Shown here: in pieces, positions 31,496 to 43,268 of the stretch
Numbering within the stretch: the stretch's first letter is position 1
Layout: each line of letters starts with the position of its first letter
Assembly: GCA_014155875.1 (NCBI GenBank)
Contig: JACEFZ010001337.1
Span: 56,001 to 120,000, forward strand
Origin: Cepaea nemoralis
Taxonomy: Eukaryota; Mollusca; Gastropoda; Stylommatophora; Helicidae
Length of the DNA: 64,000 bases
Direction: 5' to 3'
Notes under the pieces: model-generated
The model's database searches: none
The model's input: the letters and a program-made list of their open reading frames with translations, nothing else
What the model was told of the DNA's origin: nothing
Program-made: the position numbers and the translations under genes

Positions 31496-31630
31496 AAAGA
31501 GTGCGTGAAAGATCTTTACATCTTCCTCAAACAGTTCACTGAAGTAAATGGAGGAAGAGAAGTAGAAGAAATCATTATTCCGGCTGACCCCGTCTCAAGA
31601 CATGGCCACATCAAGTGGACTGTCCCACTT
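31496..31630 (+). mobile_element. LINE-E remnant right of the 32-bp array
   Basis: The plus strand reads RVRERSLHLPQTVH and a stop, continuing the C-terminus across the array. Confidence 0.55.
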
Positions 31631-31633
31631 TTG

Positions 31634-31800
31634 TGTCTCCACCTTGAAGAGTTAGAGCTTTCATGTTCCAGGGACCCCAAGAGCTATGCCGGCGGTAGCG
31701 CAACTACTGGTCGGGTCTCCCATGTCGGACAGATCAAGGGATGGGAACCAGACGAAGAGAGACACAACCCTGCTGCCTTGTTGGTAGACTGGGGATTATA
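31634..31800 (+). mobile_element. 5' fragment related to the GAA-tailed retroposon
   Basis: Begins TGTCTCCACCTTG like the 1.65-kb element at 21858, and shares GTCGGACAGATCAAGGGATG-like and GAGAGACACAACCCTGCTG words with 21950-22000. It is a truncated copy. Confidence 0.6.
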
Positions 31801-31929
31801 TTAACGTGATGTGACATTTATTCCATTTGTGGTATGACATTCATGACAACATTTACCATATGACATGTATGACAACTGTGTGTACATATGGCCTGTATTA
31901 CAACAGGCAAGGTATACCATGTACGCTAC

Positions 31930-32345
31930 GTCATTATGTCATCATAAACGTTATGTCATTCATGTCAACATAAACGTTATGTCATTCATGTCAACATAAA
32001 TGTTATGTCATTCATGTCAACATAAACGTTATGTCATTCATGTCAACATAAATGTTATGTAATTATAACAACATAAACGTTATGTAATTATAACAACATA
32101 AACTTTATGTCATTATAACAACATAAACGTTATGTCATTCATGTCAACATAAATGTTATGTAATTATAACAACATAAACGTTATGTCATTATAACAACAT
32201 AAACGTTATGTCATTCATGTCAACATAAACGTTATGTCATTATAACAACGTAAACGTTATGTCATTATAACAACATAAACATTATGTCATTATAACAACA
32301 TAAACGTTATGCCATTCATATGAACATAAACATTACATCATTCAT
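31930..32345. repeat. 26-bp tandem repeat, about 16 copies
   Basis: Units AACATAAACGTTATGTCATT plus CATGTC, alternating with a version using ATAAC in place of CATGTC. The core ACATAAACGTTATGT is one base short of a perfect palindrome. Confidence 0.92.
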
Positions 32346-32540
32346 GTTAACCGACACGATGAGACACCCATGTCAACAGGCATGCTCTAACAAACATATC
32401 AACTTTATGACATGTATGTCAACTCAATTACACTCATGTCAACAGACTGATAATGACATTCACGTCAACAGTGCAGACAATAACTTTCATGTCAACAAGG
32501 CAGACAATGGACATTAGTGTCAACAACAGACAGACAATGA
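32346..32540. repeat. Degenerate GTCAACA-rich repeat
   Basis: Irregular units of ATGTCAACAGAC and GACAATGACATT continue the preceding array. Confidence 0.6.
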
Positions 32541-32875
32541 CATTTCGAGAGGACACCGAAGCTCGACATCGAAACCTCAGATCTACCGTATCTGTGACAC
32601 CGGATATACGTCACACCGAGATAAAAAACGAGCTTCTTTGATGTGTGCTAAAAACAAATGAAAGGTGCCGCCGTGTCACGGTGGTCAGACCCATCTTCTC
32701 GGTAGTCACATGACCAAACTCACCCTCAGGTTGGATTGTGTTGGGATCGGTGGCTCTGGGGGAGACCCCCTCCATGAAGTTGGTTCCATTTGAGGGCTAG
32801 CTGTTCACGTGACACTGTCATAGTGTGTGAAAGAAGACAGTACACACGGAGATAGGACAGCACCACGTGACGGTG
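32541..32875. other. Unassigned unique sequence
   Basis: No gene recognised. GTGCCGCCGTGTCACGGTGG at 32666 loosely resembles the start of the GAA-tailed element, but I cannot support an assignment. Confidence 0.4.
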
Positions 32876-32879
32876 TAGC

Positions 32880-33735
32880 ATGACAGTACAGGACGACAGT
32901 ATGTTATGACAGTATGAGATCACAGGATGACAGTATATTAAGACAGTATGAGATCACAGGATGACAGTATATTAAGACAGTATGAGATCACAGGATGACA
33001 GTATATCGTGACGGTACAAGATGGCGAAATCAAAGTACGCCACAACAGTATGACAGAATGACAGTATATTAAAGTATGCAACAAGAGTTGAAGATGACAG
33101 AATGACAGTATATTAAAGTACGCCACAACAGTTGAAGATGACAGAATGACAGTATATTAAAGTACGCCACAACAGTATAAGATGACAGAATGACAGTATA
33201 TTAAAGTACGCCACAACAGTATAAGATGACAGAATGACAGTATATTAAAGTACGTCACAACAGTATAAGATGACAGAATGACAGTATATTAAAGTACGTC
33301 ACAACAGTATAAGATGACAGAATGACAGTATATTAAAGTACGCCACAACAGTATAAGATGACAGAATGACAGTATATTAAAGTACGCCACAACAGTATAA
33401 GATGACAGAATGACAGTATATTAAAGTACGCCACAACAGTAGAAGATGACAGAATGACAGTATATTAAAGTACGCCACAACAGTAGAAGATGACAGAATG
33501 ACAGTATATTAAAGTACGTCACAACAGTATAAGATGACAGAATGACAGTATATTAAAGTACGCCACAACAGTAGAAGATGACAGAATGACAGTATATTAA
33601 AGTACGCCACAACAGTAGAAGATGACAGAATGACAGTATATTAAAGTACGCCACAACAGTATAAGATGACAGAATGACAGTATATTAAAGTACGTCACAA
33701 CAGTATAAGATGACAGAATGACAGTATATCATGAC
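32880..33735. repeat. 44-bp tandem repeat, about 16 copies, with a 34-bp relative at the left
   Basis: 33040-33735 repeats GACAGAATGACAGTATATTA then AAGTACGCCACAACAGTATAAGAT at 44 bp. 32880-33000 has shorter units (GTATGAGATCACAGGATGAC). CGCC/CGTC and TATAAGAT/TAGAAGAT variants come in runs. Confidence 0.93.
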
Positions 33736-33990
33736 TGTACAAGATGACAGAGTGACAGTACGGTACGATAGTACAGGATGACAGATAAACAGCACATTAA
33801 GACAGTATGATATGATAAAATGACAGTCCAATACAACAATACAAGATGACAGAATGAGTGTACTTTGCGAAAGTACACAAATATAACAGTTCGCAATGAC
33901 AGTACAATAAGACAGTACAACAACATGACAGTAAACTACGACAGTACGACATGACAGTCCAACATGACAGTGCAAGATGACAGCATACCA
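33736..33990. repeat. Degenerate GACAGTAC repeat
   Basis: Short irregular units of ATGACAGTACAA and ACGACAGTAC continue the 44-bp array. Confidence 0.65.
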
Positions 33991-34202
33991 GGCCACTGGT
34001 CAGCGAAGTGTTGCCTGGCCGACTAGAGGCCAACTGAACAGCGAATACACACGACGCTCCCCCAACAGTAAACAAACAACAGCAAACCCATCCTACGTCG
34101 ATCCCAGATTACCTTTCAAAACGTTATGTTTTCAGTTAACTCGCCTAAACTATTCCTAGAATTGAGCAATTACCCATCACGGTAATACAGGTAAATGACG
34201 CC

Positions 34203-34310
<108 letters not shown>

Positions 34311-34515
34311 ATAGTTACAACTATGGTTGTCGAAGTGAGAAAATATGACGGCAATTTAGTAATTGTTGTAGCGATCACACGCCATTCAGGCATGTCTACA
34401 GGAAGTCCAGATTTTAGTGGTAGTTACTTGTAGTAGTTGTTAATGTAATCGTTGTAGTATTAGTTGTATGGTGTAGCAGCTGTAGTACTAGTAGTAGCAA
34501 CACAGCAGGATTATC

Positions 34516-34659
<144 letters not shown>

Positions 34660-35254
34660 CAAGAAGAAAAAGAAGAAGAGGGGGAGGGGAAGAGGAGAAG
34701 GAGGAGGAGGAAAAGAAGGGGGAGGAGGAGGCAGAAAGAGAAGGAAGAAGAACGAAGGAAGGAAAGAAGGAAGGAGAAGGAAGAGGAGGAGGAAGAGAAG
34801 AAGGATGATGAGGAGGGTGAGAAGGAAGGAGACGGAAGAAGGAAGAAAGGAAGGAAGGAAGGAAGGAAGGAAGGAAGGAAGGAAAGGAAGAAAGGAGAAG
34901 GAAAGGAAGAATGGAAGAAGGAATGGAGAAGGAAGGAAGGAGGAAAGGAAGAAAGGAGAAGGTAGGAAGGATGGAAGGAAGGAAGGAAGGAATTTAGGCA
35001 GGCAGGCAGGAAGGAAGGAAGGAAGGAAGGAATTTAGGCAGACAAGCAGGAAGGAAGGAAGGAAAGAAGGAAGTAAGGAAGGAAGGAAGGCAGGAAGGAA
35101 GGAAGGAAGGCAGGAAGGCAGGCAGGCAGGCAGGCAGGCAGGTAAGAAGGGAGGACAGAAGAAGAAGAAGAAGAAGAAGAAGAAGAAGAAGAAGAAGAAG
35201 AAGAAGAAGAAGAAGAAGAAGAAGAAGAAGAAGAAGAAGAAGAAGAAGAAGAAA
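34660..35254. repeat. Purine-only tract: GGAA, GGCA and GAA repeats
   Basis: Nearly 600 bp almost free of pyrimidines on the plus strand: mixed AAG/GGA, then (GGAA)n from 34845, GGCA interruptions at 34997 and 35109-35141, then about 95 bp of GAA at 35158-35254. The lysine/glycine/arginine-rich frame at 34805-35263 is a by-product. Confidence 0.95.
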
Positions 35255-36169
35255 TCGACATAAATAATTATAATAACTCAACTAAACTTATTGATAACAA
35301 TTCGATTGATAATAATTCGATTGATATCCTCTGAACATTAATGATAACGAGAAGCGAAGAGAAAGAAACAGCAGCAAGAAACACATCAATCAGGACATAT
35401 AGAAGAAACGGCAACATGTTAAAAACACAGACCTGTAGCGAGTTCTGGCAGGCCGTACCGAGTTGCAATATACAAAAACACCCAACTCCCCGCCTTTACA
35501 TCTCAGACAGTAATACTATCCCAGCCGCGGGTCACGCTGACATTAATCTAGTACCTACCCCAAGAGAAACCGATGACGACTGCACTGACATTAATCTCAG
35601 AACTCACCATCCACACACACTGCGAAAGCCAACACGACTGATATATCACACCGACACATTTATCTATCAACTAATGTCTGTCTGACCCCAGACCCTCCGT
35701 CATTGACGTGCCCCAGTCTGTCACTTAGAACTAGTTAGTACATCTGTCCCAGTTATTCCACTGTCGATTCTACAAATCGGCGGGAGAAATTAAACCTGAC
35801 AACAGAACTGATTAGACGGATTTCAAAAAATAAACAAACCGACACTTTGTTTAGTGAGTAGGAGTTGAACATGAGAGAGGGGAGGTTTGTCATTTTGTTT
35901 GTAAAACAGAATATGGCTTCTTGTTATAAAATAGAAAATATGGTACTGCGTGGGGGTGGGGTAAGGGTAGGGAGAGCAGATGTGTGTGTTAACTGTTTGA
36001 TGGCGGGAAAATGGGAGATGCGTTAGAATAAACACCGGTTATTGATGGACACTAGCACACACTTCGCACTTCACAGAGTTAGTGGACTATTCAATCGGCG
36101 ACGCCAACACGTGAAGTTAACACTGACTCATGGAGAGGACACTTTAAACTATCGACTTGACGTCACCAA
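35255..36169. other. Unique sequence, no gene recognised
   Basis: About 900 bp. TTCGATTGATAA is repeated twice at about 35300. A 114-codon plus frame (35341-35685) has ordinary composition but no recognisable domain, so I leave it uncalled. Confidence 0.4.
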
Positions 36170-37025
36170 CAGTTACAGGAGAAGCACTTGACGTCATCAA
36201 CAGTTACAGGAGAAAACACCTGGAGTCATCTATATTTACAGGAGAAAACACTTGGAGTTATGAACACTTATAAGAGAAAACACTTGGAGTTATGAACACT
36301 TATAAGAGAAAACACTTGGAGTTATCAATACTTACAACTGTACAAGAGACAACACTTGGAGTTATGAACACTTATAAGAGAAAACACTTCGAGTTATCAA
36401 CACTTACAGGAGAAAACACCTGGAGTTATGAACACTTACAGGAGAAAACACCTGGAGTTATGAACACTTACAGGAGAAAACACCTGGTGTTATCAACACT
36501 TACAGGAGAAAATACCTGGAGTTATCAACACTTACAGGAGAAAACACCTGGAGTTATTCACACTTACAGGAGAAAACACCTGGAGTTATCAACACTTACA
36601 GGAGAAAATACCTGGAGTTATCAACACTTACAGGAGAAAACACCTGGAGTTATCAACACTTACAGGAAACAACACTTGGAGTTATCAACACATACAGGAG
36701 AAAAGACTTCGAGTTATCAACACTTACAGGAGAAAACACCTGGAGTTATCAACACTTACAGGAGAAAACACCTGGAGTTATCAACACATACAGGAAACAA
36801 CACTTGGAGTTATCAACACATACAGGAGAAAACACTTCGAGTTATCAACACTTACAGGAGAAAACACCTGGAGTTATCAACACTTACAGGAGAAAACACT
36901 TAAAATGATAAATATTTACAAGAGAAAACACTTGGAGTTAACAGCATTTACAGGAGGAGACGCTTAAAGTTAACAATACTTACAGGAGAAAACGCTTGGA
37001 GTTATATACACTTACAGGAGAAATT
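36170..37025. repeat. 32-bp tandem repeat, about 26 copies
   Basis: Units contain ACTTACAGGAGAAAACACCT then GGAGTTATCAAC. The 203-codon frame at 36292-36903 (YRRKHLELSTLTGENTWSYQ) is repeat-derived. Confidence 0.95.
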
Positions 37026-37139
37026 ACTTGAAATAATCAGCATTTAAAAACGGAAAAACCCTTAAAGTTACCAAAATGTAAACCTAACTGAGAAATCACA
37101 TTAATGCATATTAACACTAACAACATGTTCTGAGTGCAT

Positions 37140-38125
37140 CTGTGTGACTGTATCTGTAAAATCACATCACGTCACGAGTATTACAGCACAGTCCACGTGA
37201 ATTATCCGTAAAATCACACATTACATCACAAGTATTATACTACAGACTGCGTGAATGTATTTGTGAAACCACACACTGCAACACAAACATTACAAAACAA
37301 TCTACATTAATTATCTGTACAACCACACACTACAACACAAGTATTACAACACAATATACATTAATTATCTGTAAAACCACACATTACAACACGATCTACA
37401 TTAATTATCTGTAAAACCACACATTACAACACAAGTATTACAGCACAATCTACATGAATTATCTGTAAAACCACACATTATAACACAATCTATATTAATT
37501 GTCTGCAAAACCACACATTACAACTCAAGTATTACACTAACTACATGCATTATCTGTAAAACCACACATTACAACACAAGTATTACAACACAATCTACAT
37601 TAAATATGTGTAAAACCACACATTACAACATACGTATTACAACACTAACTACATGCATTATCTGTAAAACCACACATTACAACACAAGTATTACAACACA
37701 ATCTACATTAATTATATGTAAAACCACACATTACAACACAATCTACATTAATTATATGTAAAACCGCACAGTACAACACAAACTACATTAATTATCTATA
37801 AAACCACATATTACAACACAATCTACATTAATTATCTGTAAAACCGCACATTACAACACAAGCATTACAACACAATCTAATTTAATTATCTGTAAAACCG
37901 CACATTACAACACAATCTACATTAATTATCTGTAAAACCGCACATTACAACACAAGTCATTACAACACAATCTACATGAATTATCTGTAAAACCGCACAT
38001 TACAACACAAGCATTACAACACAATCTACATTAATTATCTGTAAAACCGCACATTACAACACAAGCATTACAACATAATCTACATGAATTATCTGTAAAA
38101 CCGCACATTACAACACAATTATTAT
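37140..38125. repeat. 40/54-bp satellite
   Basis: Units run AATTATCTGTAAAACCACAC, ATTACAACACAA, then either GTATTACAACACAATCTACA or directly ATCTACATT. The long and short forms differ by a GTATTACAACACA block of about 14 bp. Cytosines shift from CCACAC to CCGCAC toward the right. Confidence 0.88.
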
Positions 38126-38235
38126 AGTCTTCTACTTTGTATCCCCCAATGAAACATATCCCCCCAAGGAACTCACTGCAAGTCCTCCTAAACTTAGCTC
38201 TCCCATGCAGCTCCCTCCCTGCCCTCCGCGTATTA
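38126..38235. other. Unique C/T-rich spacer
   Basis: No feature recognised. Confidence 0.4.
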
Positions 38236-38433
38236 TTCATTTGTCGTATTTATTTCTCTTGTCCGTGTGTGTGGTTTCCATCTTCCTCTATTTCTCTTGT
38301 CCGTGTGTGTGGTTTCCATCTTCCTCTATTTCTCTTTTCCATATGTGTGTGGTTTCCATCTTCCTCTATTTCTGTGGCACTGCTGGCTCCAGACAAAGAC
38401 ATGTCCAGTTACACTAATCTCAGGTTTTCTCAG
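38236..38433 (-). mobile_element. LINE-F C-terminus with 38-40-bp triplication
   Basis: Minus strand: IGHSLRKPEISVTGHVFVW, then RNRGRWKPHT three times (GGTTTCC anchors at 38273, 38311 and 38351). It matches IGHTLRKPEDNIT...WNPQ of the copy at 26.8 kb and RNKGVPKHTRG at 62.34 kb. Confidence 0.82.
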
Positions 38434-38581
38434 TGAATGTCCTATCTCAGTGGATGTCCTATCTCAGTGGATGTCCTATCTCAGTGGATGTCCTATCTCA
38501 GTGGATGTCCTATCTCAATGGATGTCCTATCTCAGTGGATGTCCTATCTCAATGGATGTCCTATCTCAGTGGATGTCCTAT
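38434..38581. repeat. 17-bp tandem repeat inside LINE-F, about 9 copies
   Basis: The unit ATGTCCTATCTCAGTGG encodes, on the minus strand, the codons of IGHPLR. The flanks are LINE-F on both sides. Confidence 0.92.
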
Positions 38582-38620
38582 CCAACACCAGCGTCTTTTC
38601 ATCTTTTGGTTCACTGGTCT
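38582..38620 (-). mobile_element. LINE-F bridge between two arrays
   Basis: The minus strand reads PVNQKMKRRWCWIGHPLR across the array edges, equivalent to PVNQEVKTRRRRWVA at 62.23 kb. Confidence 0.75.
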
Positions 38621-39540
38621 AGTTCCCTGGTCTAGTTTACTGGTCTAGTTCATTGCTCTAGTTCGCTGGTCTAGCTCGCTGGTCTAGTTTACTGGTCTAG
38701 TTCATTGCTCTAGTTCACTGATCTAGTTCACTGGTCTAGTTTACTGGTCTAGTTCACTGGTCTAGTTCGCTGATCTAGTTCACTGGTCTAGTTTACTGGT
38801 CTAGTTTACTGGTCTAGTTCACTGGTCTAGTTCGCTGATCTAGTTCACTGGTCTAGTTTACTGGTCTAGTTCACTGGTCTAGTTCGCTGATCTAGTTCAC
38901 TGGTCTAGTTTACTGGTCTAGTTCACTGGTCTAGTTCGCTGATCTAGTTCACTGGTCTAGTTCACTGGTCTAGTTCACTGGTCTAGTTCACTGGTCTAGT
39001 TTACTGGTCTAGTTTACTGCTCTAGTTTACTGGTCTAGTTCACTGGTCTAGTTCACTGGTCTAGTTCACTGGTCTAGTTCACTGGTCTAGTTCACTGATC
39101 TAGTTCACTGGTCTAGTTCACTGGTCTAGTTCGCTGATCTAGTTCACTGGTCTAGTTTACTGGTCTAGTTCACTGGTCTAGTTCGCTGATCTAGTTCACT
39201 GGTCTAGTTTACTGGTCTAGTTTACTGGTCTAGTTCACTGGTATAGTTCAATGGTCTAGTTCGCTGATCTAGTTGACTGGTATAGTTTACTGGTCTAGTT
39301 CACTGGTCTAGCTCACTAGTCTAGTTCACTGCTCTAGTTCACTGGTCTAGTTCACTGGCCTAGTTCACTGGTCTAGCTCACTGGTCTAGTTGACTGGTAT
39401 AGTTCACTGGTCTAGTTCACTGCTCTAGTTCACTGGTCTAGCTCACTGGTCTAGTTCACTGGTTTAGTTCACTGGTCTAGCTTACTGGTCTAGTTCACTG
39501 GCCTAGTTCACTGGTCTAGCTCACTGGCCTAGTTCACTCC
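38621..39540. repeat. 13-bp tandem repeat inside LINE-F, about 70 copies
   Basis: The unit is TTCACTGGTCTAG. Variants TTTACTGG, TTCGCTGATC and GCTCACTGG recur in a 52-bp (4-unit) pattern between about 38740 and 39250. The unit is a shortened version of GGTTCACTGGTATTTGTCTA in LINE-F. Confidence 0.95.
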
Positions 39541-39700
39541 ATAAGCTCCACATTGGTGATTCTGTTATACATCTGTATGACTTCTATTTGTGTGCAGGTT
39601 CCATTTAGTGAATGAGTGTAGTTTATTTGTGGTCGTGTTCGTAGTTCTCCGTGTCTCTGATCCAAACAGTAGCGCTGATTTAACATTTGGTTTTTGTTTT
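39541..39700 (-). mobile_element. LINE-F region upstream of the 13-bp array
   Basis: The minus strand reads PNVKSALLFGSETRRTTTN, KLHSFTKWNLH and QNHQCGAY. The last part, in the shifted frame, is ITNVELM. It aligns with the YGSE.W...ITN region of the other LINE-F copies. Confidence 0.8.
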
Positions 39701-39702
39701 GT

Positions 39703-39960
39703 TCGCATATTCTTTACAGGGCATCGCAATTAACATCAGCATCTTTCAGAAGATTGTTGATTTCTTGGCAAGATTACGATCAGTAGTTTGCCATTGATTT
39801 CTGAGCGACCAGCTCGCATACCTCGTAAGTTACCGACGCGGAGAGAACCGCCTCCAATTCTCCCGCACGTCATGAGTATACGGGATTACGGAGAAAGTCG
39901 TGCAACCCCTAGCCCAGGTAGACGATTGGACATTAGAATTGAATATTCCAAGGTTTGTGC
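39703..39960 (-). mobile_element. SINE-X, minus strand
   Basis: Reverse complement reads CGCTCAGAAATCAATGGCAA, ACTACTGATCGTAATCTTGC and GATGCCCTGTAAAGAATATG, and its 5' half (CGTAATCCCGTATACTC) matches the 56.6-kb copy. It abuts LINE-F. Confidence 0.8.
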
Positions 39961-40082
39961 TCCGTTTAGTTTCTGTTGACTACCACGCATTGTCCAGTAT
40001 TATAAAAGCTCCTCTACTCTAGCCTTCTGTAAGTTTATTCTCATTCCTTTATCTGTTGCAGTGATAACAATGAAACTGTTCT

Positions 40083-40601
<519 letters not shown>

Positions 40602-40749
40602 TAAGAAGCGACTCATTCCAGCAAAGAGACAGACTACGACACGACTTTTGTTGCTAAAAAGCGACTACCTTCGACCAAAGAGACAAAGAAGCGACTCTTA
40701 TAGACCAAAGAAAGTCTAAGAAGCGACTCTTATAGCAATGTAAAAATAA
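40602..40749. repeat. Short repeats around AAGAAGCGACTC
   Basis: AAGCGACT occurs four times, paired with GACCAAAGA words. No coding content. Confidence 0.65.
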
Positions 40750-41295
40750 AATAGTAATTTCTTTTATGTAGTTTAGGGCTAATTTTCTTCTTTCTGTTTC
40801 ATTCTGAGTGTTCTTTCTCTCGATATTAGGAATGTTTTCTATCATCTTAGGCAGTTGCTGCTGTCTTCAAGCTGGGAACTTGTGTGCATTGTAAATGGGT
40901 TTGACTGTTGATATGTTAAGTATAGGATCTGTCCTATCTTTCTGTATGCAGTTTCTACAAAGTTGCTTCGCTTCAGTCTTCCCTTTCCAAGACCAATAAA
41001 CCTTTTCTCGTACAGGGTGTTGTCTGTCAAATTCTAAAATGTTCTAGCTTGTTGTTGGGCTCTACTATCTCTTCTATCCTGAATTGGTTGCAAACAGGTA
41101 ATCTTTTCCTGTTCGTTAATAGGCGCTGTCTTCGGGCTTCCAGTTATGATTCGCTTTCCTTGATTTTGGACTCTATTTTTGTTAAAGTTCGACTTAGCTG
41201 GTGTTGCCCAGGCTGCAATACCATATTCCAGTACTGGCCTCACCCGTCCAGTATATAACTTCTTTAGAATTTTCTCATCTGCTCCCCACATTGTA
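40750..41295 (-). mobile_element. LINE-J: post-RT region, 3' truncated
   Basis: An 85-codon minus frame (41034-41291) reads MWGADEKILKKLYTGRVRPV, LEYGIAAWATPAKSN and NQGKRIITGSPKTAPI, the standard thumb/post-RT block of Jockey-group elements. It continues ITCLQPIQDRRDSRAQQQA and, at 40842-41030, TLYEKRFIGLGKGRLKRS. The sequence stops at about 40750, before the RNase H domain seen in the copy at 25.6-26.5 kb. Confidence 0.88.
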
Positions 41296-42055
41296 CCAGC
41301 AAGATGTTTTTCATGATTGCCATTCTTTGCCTTGCTCTTGTTCGATTTTTCTCACCTGTGTCTTCCATGTCAAGCGACGAATATTTTCTGTAATGTCATT
41401 TATATATGCTAGGAATAATGTTGGTGAAAGGACTCCTCTTTGGTGGACACCTTGCTCCAACAGCATCTTTTTGCTGGCTTATCCTTGTACTTTTGTCCTG
41501 GCAGGTCTATTCTCAAGGTAGTGGCTGATCCATTTGTGCATTTTCCCACAAACATGCCTTTTTGTGCAGTTTTACTTTCAGTCCTTCCTTCAATACTTTA
41601 TCAAATGCTTTTTCTAAATCTATCCAGACCGCTGGTGTGTGCTTTTTCTCCTGGAAAGCAACCTCTATTTCCTGAGCTATGTAGGTTAGTTGATCTTCAG
41701 TGGATCTGTACTTTCTGAATCCTACTTCGTGTGGCGTTAAGAGTTGGGTTTCTTCCAGATGCCATTTTAGCCTTCCATTGTTAATGCGTTCCATTAATTT
41801 TCCTACACAGCTAAGTAGACTGACAGGTCGATAGGCATTTGGTTATTTCAGGACTTTTTCCTTCTTTTGGAACTGGTAATAGTTAGCTTCCTTCCATGCC
41901 TGTGGGACTATTCCTTCTTTCAACTGTAATTTAGGACTGCTAGTAGTTTCTTTTTCGCTTTAGTGCCTAGTCCTATTAGCATTTCATTTGTGATTCCATC
42001 CTTAACTGGTGATTTCTTCTTTTTAAAAAAAAATGGATATTCATTGCCTGTTCCA
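41296..42055 (-). mobile_element. LINE-J: reverse transcriptase core with motif C deleted
   Basis: Minus strand, in order: DGITNEMLIGLGTKAKKKLL; RERINNGRLKWHLE-type block; the 93-codon frame 41513-41794 with LLTPHEVGFRKYRSTEDQLT and AVWIDLEKAFDKV (motif A); then EQGVHQRGVLSPTLFLAYIN (motif B). The YADD motif expected after it is not found. The sequence passes within about 100 bp to MWGADEKILKK, so the catalytic motif C appears deleted. Frameshifts separate the blocks. Confidence 0.88.
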
Positions 42056-43015
42056 TTTCTTCCATTTTTAAATTTGCCATTATATATTATGCTGCTGTCT
42101 CTGTATTACTACGATGTGTCTGTTTATCTTTGATTGCTTTATTCTGTTCTGTAGTAATATAAATGTAGTTTGCACCAGCATAGTGTATCATTAGTGCATA
42201 TGCAGCCTTCTTTTCCCCCTGTAACCAAACATTTCCTTATTTGTTATTTGTTTGTTTCTGGGTCCTTCATTGTTCATGGCTTTCATTAGTTTCCATAGTT
42301 TGTTTCCATCCCTAGTCAAAGTTCAGGTTTTATTTTTTCCCCCTCCTACAATCTCTTTTTGTTTGAATTATTGTTATTTTATATGTTGCTGAGATTGATT
42401 TGAAAGCGATGTACTCTTCAATTGTTTCTTCTCCCTCTGCTGTCTTCCTGGCATTATCAACTTTGTTCTCCAAATATTTAGTTCTTCAGTCCAGTATGGT
42501 TTGCAATTTTTCTTCGCTCCTCTTGTAATGTACTATTGCTTTGTTTAGACTTTCCACTATTTGTTTCACGTTACCATGTCGTGTTTTCATGTTTTCACAA
42601 TAGTTTGTCTGTTAGTATGGCAAATCTATCCAAATCAGCTCGTTTGTAATTCCAGCGAGGCAAAGGCTTTTGTTCCTATGGAGCATACTCCATATTCATT
42701 ACAAGCTTGATTGGTCTTTGGTCACTGCCTGCTAATTGGTCAAGCACATGGCAATCGATTTTATGGAGGATGTCTCCTGTGCAGAAAGCTAAGTCTGGAG
42801 TAGAATTGGTAAACCATCTTCTGGAGTAGAAGCTCGGTGTTCATCCGTTTTGTTGAGTAGATGGAGATTTGAGTCTATTTCTTAGTCCTCCACCTCATCT
42901 CCTCCGTTGTCAGTATCTGGATATCCCCATCTTTCTAAACGGCTATTAAAGTCTCCGACAATTATGCAGTCTGTGTCAGTTATTTTCATGTTTGAAAGTG
43001 TTTGGTTCTTATCTG
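42056..43015 (-). mobile_element. LINE-J: endonuclease domain and linker
   Basis: Minus strand: IIVGDFNSRLERWGYPDTDN, WFTNSTPDLAFCTGD-type block, then QLAGSDQRPIKLVMNMEYA and LPRWNYKRADL. This is the Jockey/I-group APE endonuclease with the SDHRP catalytic box reading SDQRP (His to Gln). Stops occur in several places. It ends 5' at about 43015, next to a poly-T that belongs to SINE-X. Confidence 0.85.
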
Positions 43016-43023
43016 GTGGGCTA

Positions 43024-43140
43024 TTTTTTTTTTTTTTTTATTTGTATGTCCTTCATAAGACGTAGCAGTCAACCCCAGCAATTTGGCTGTTCGTGATTCC
43101 TTGGCAAGTTTTACGTTCAGTAGTTTGCCATTGATTTGGT
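43024..43140 (-). mobile_element. SINE-X 3' half, minus strand
   Basis: A T run (poly-A tail of the minus element) at about 43026-43040 is followed by GTAGCAGTCAACCCCAGCAA and CCTTGGCAAGTTTTACGTTC, then AGTAGTTTGCCATTGATT, the reverse complement of the SINE-X 3' end. The 5' part is missing. Confidence 0.8.
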
Positions 43141-43268
43141 GATTCTGTCAACTCTTGTACCACTATGATTTGTTTAGTTCTCTACACGAGCTCTAGATTG
43201 GTGATTCAGTCACCTCTTGGACCACTACGATTTTTTTAGTTCTCTACAGGAGCTCTAGATTGGTGATT
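43141..43268 (-). mobile_element. LINE-F segment duplicated in tandem (62 bp x 2)
   Basis: GAGCTCTAGATTGGTGATT occurs at 43188 and 43250. On the minus strand each unit reads ITNLELL.RTK..VVVQE, the same codons (ITNVELMERTRQIPVNQ) that form the 43-bp array at 59.3 kb. Confidence 0.7.

Noticed and set aside
34805..35263. Lysine-rich protein
   Set aside because: It is a translation of GGAA and GAA microsatellites.
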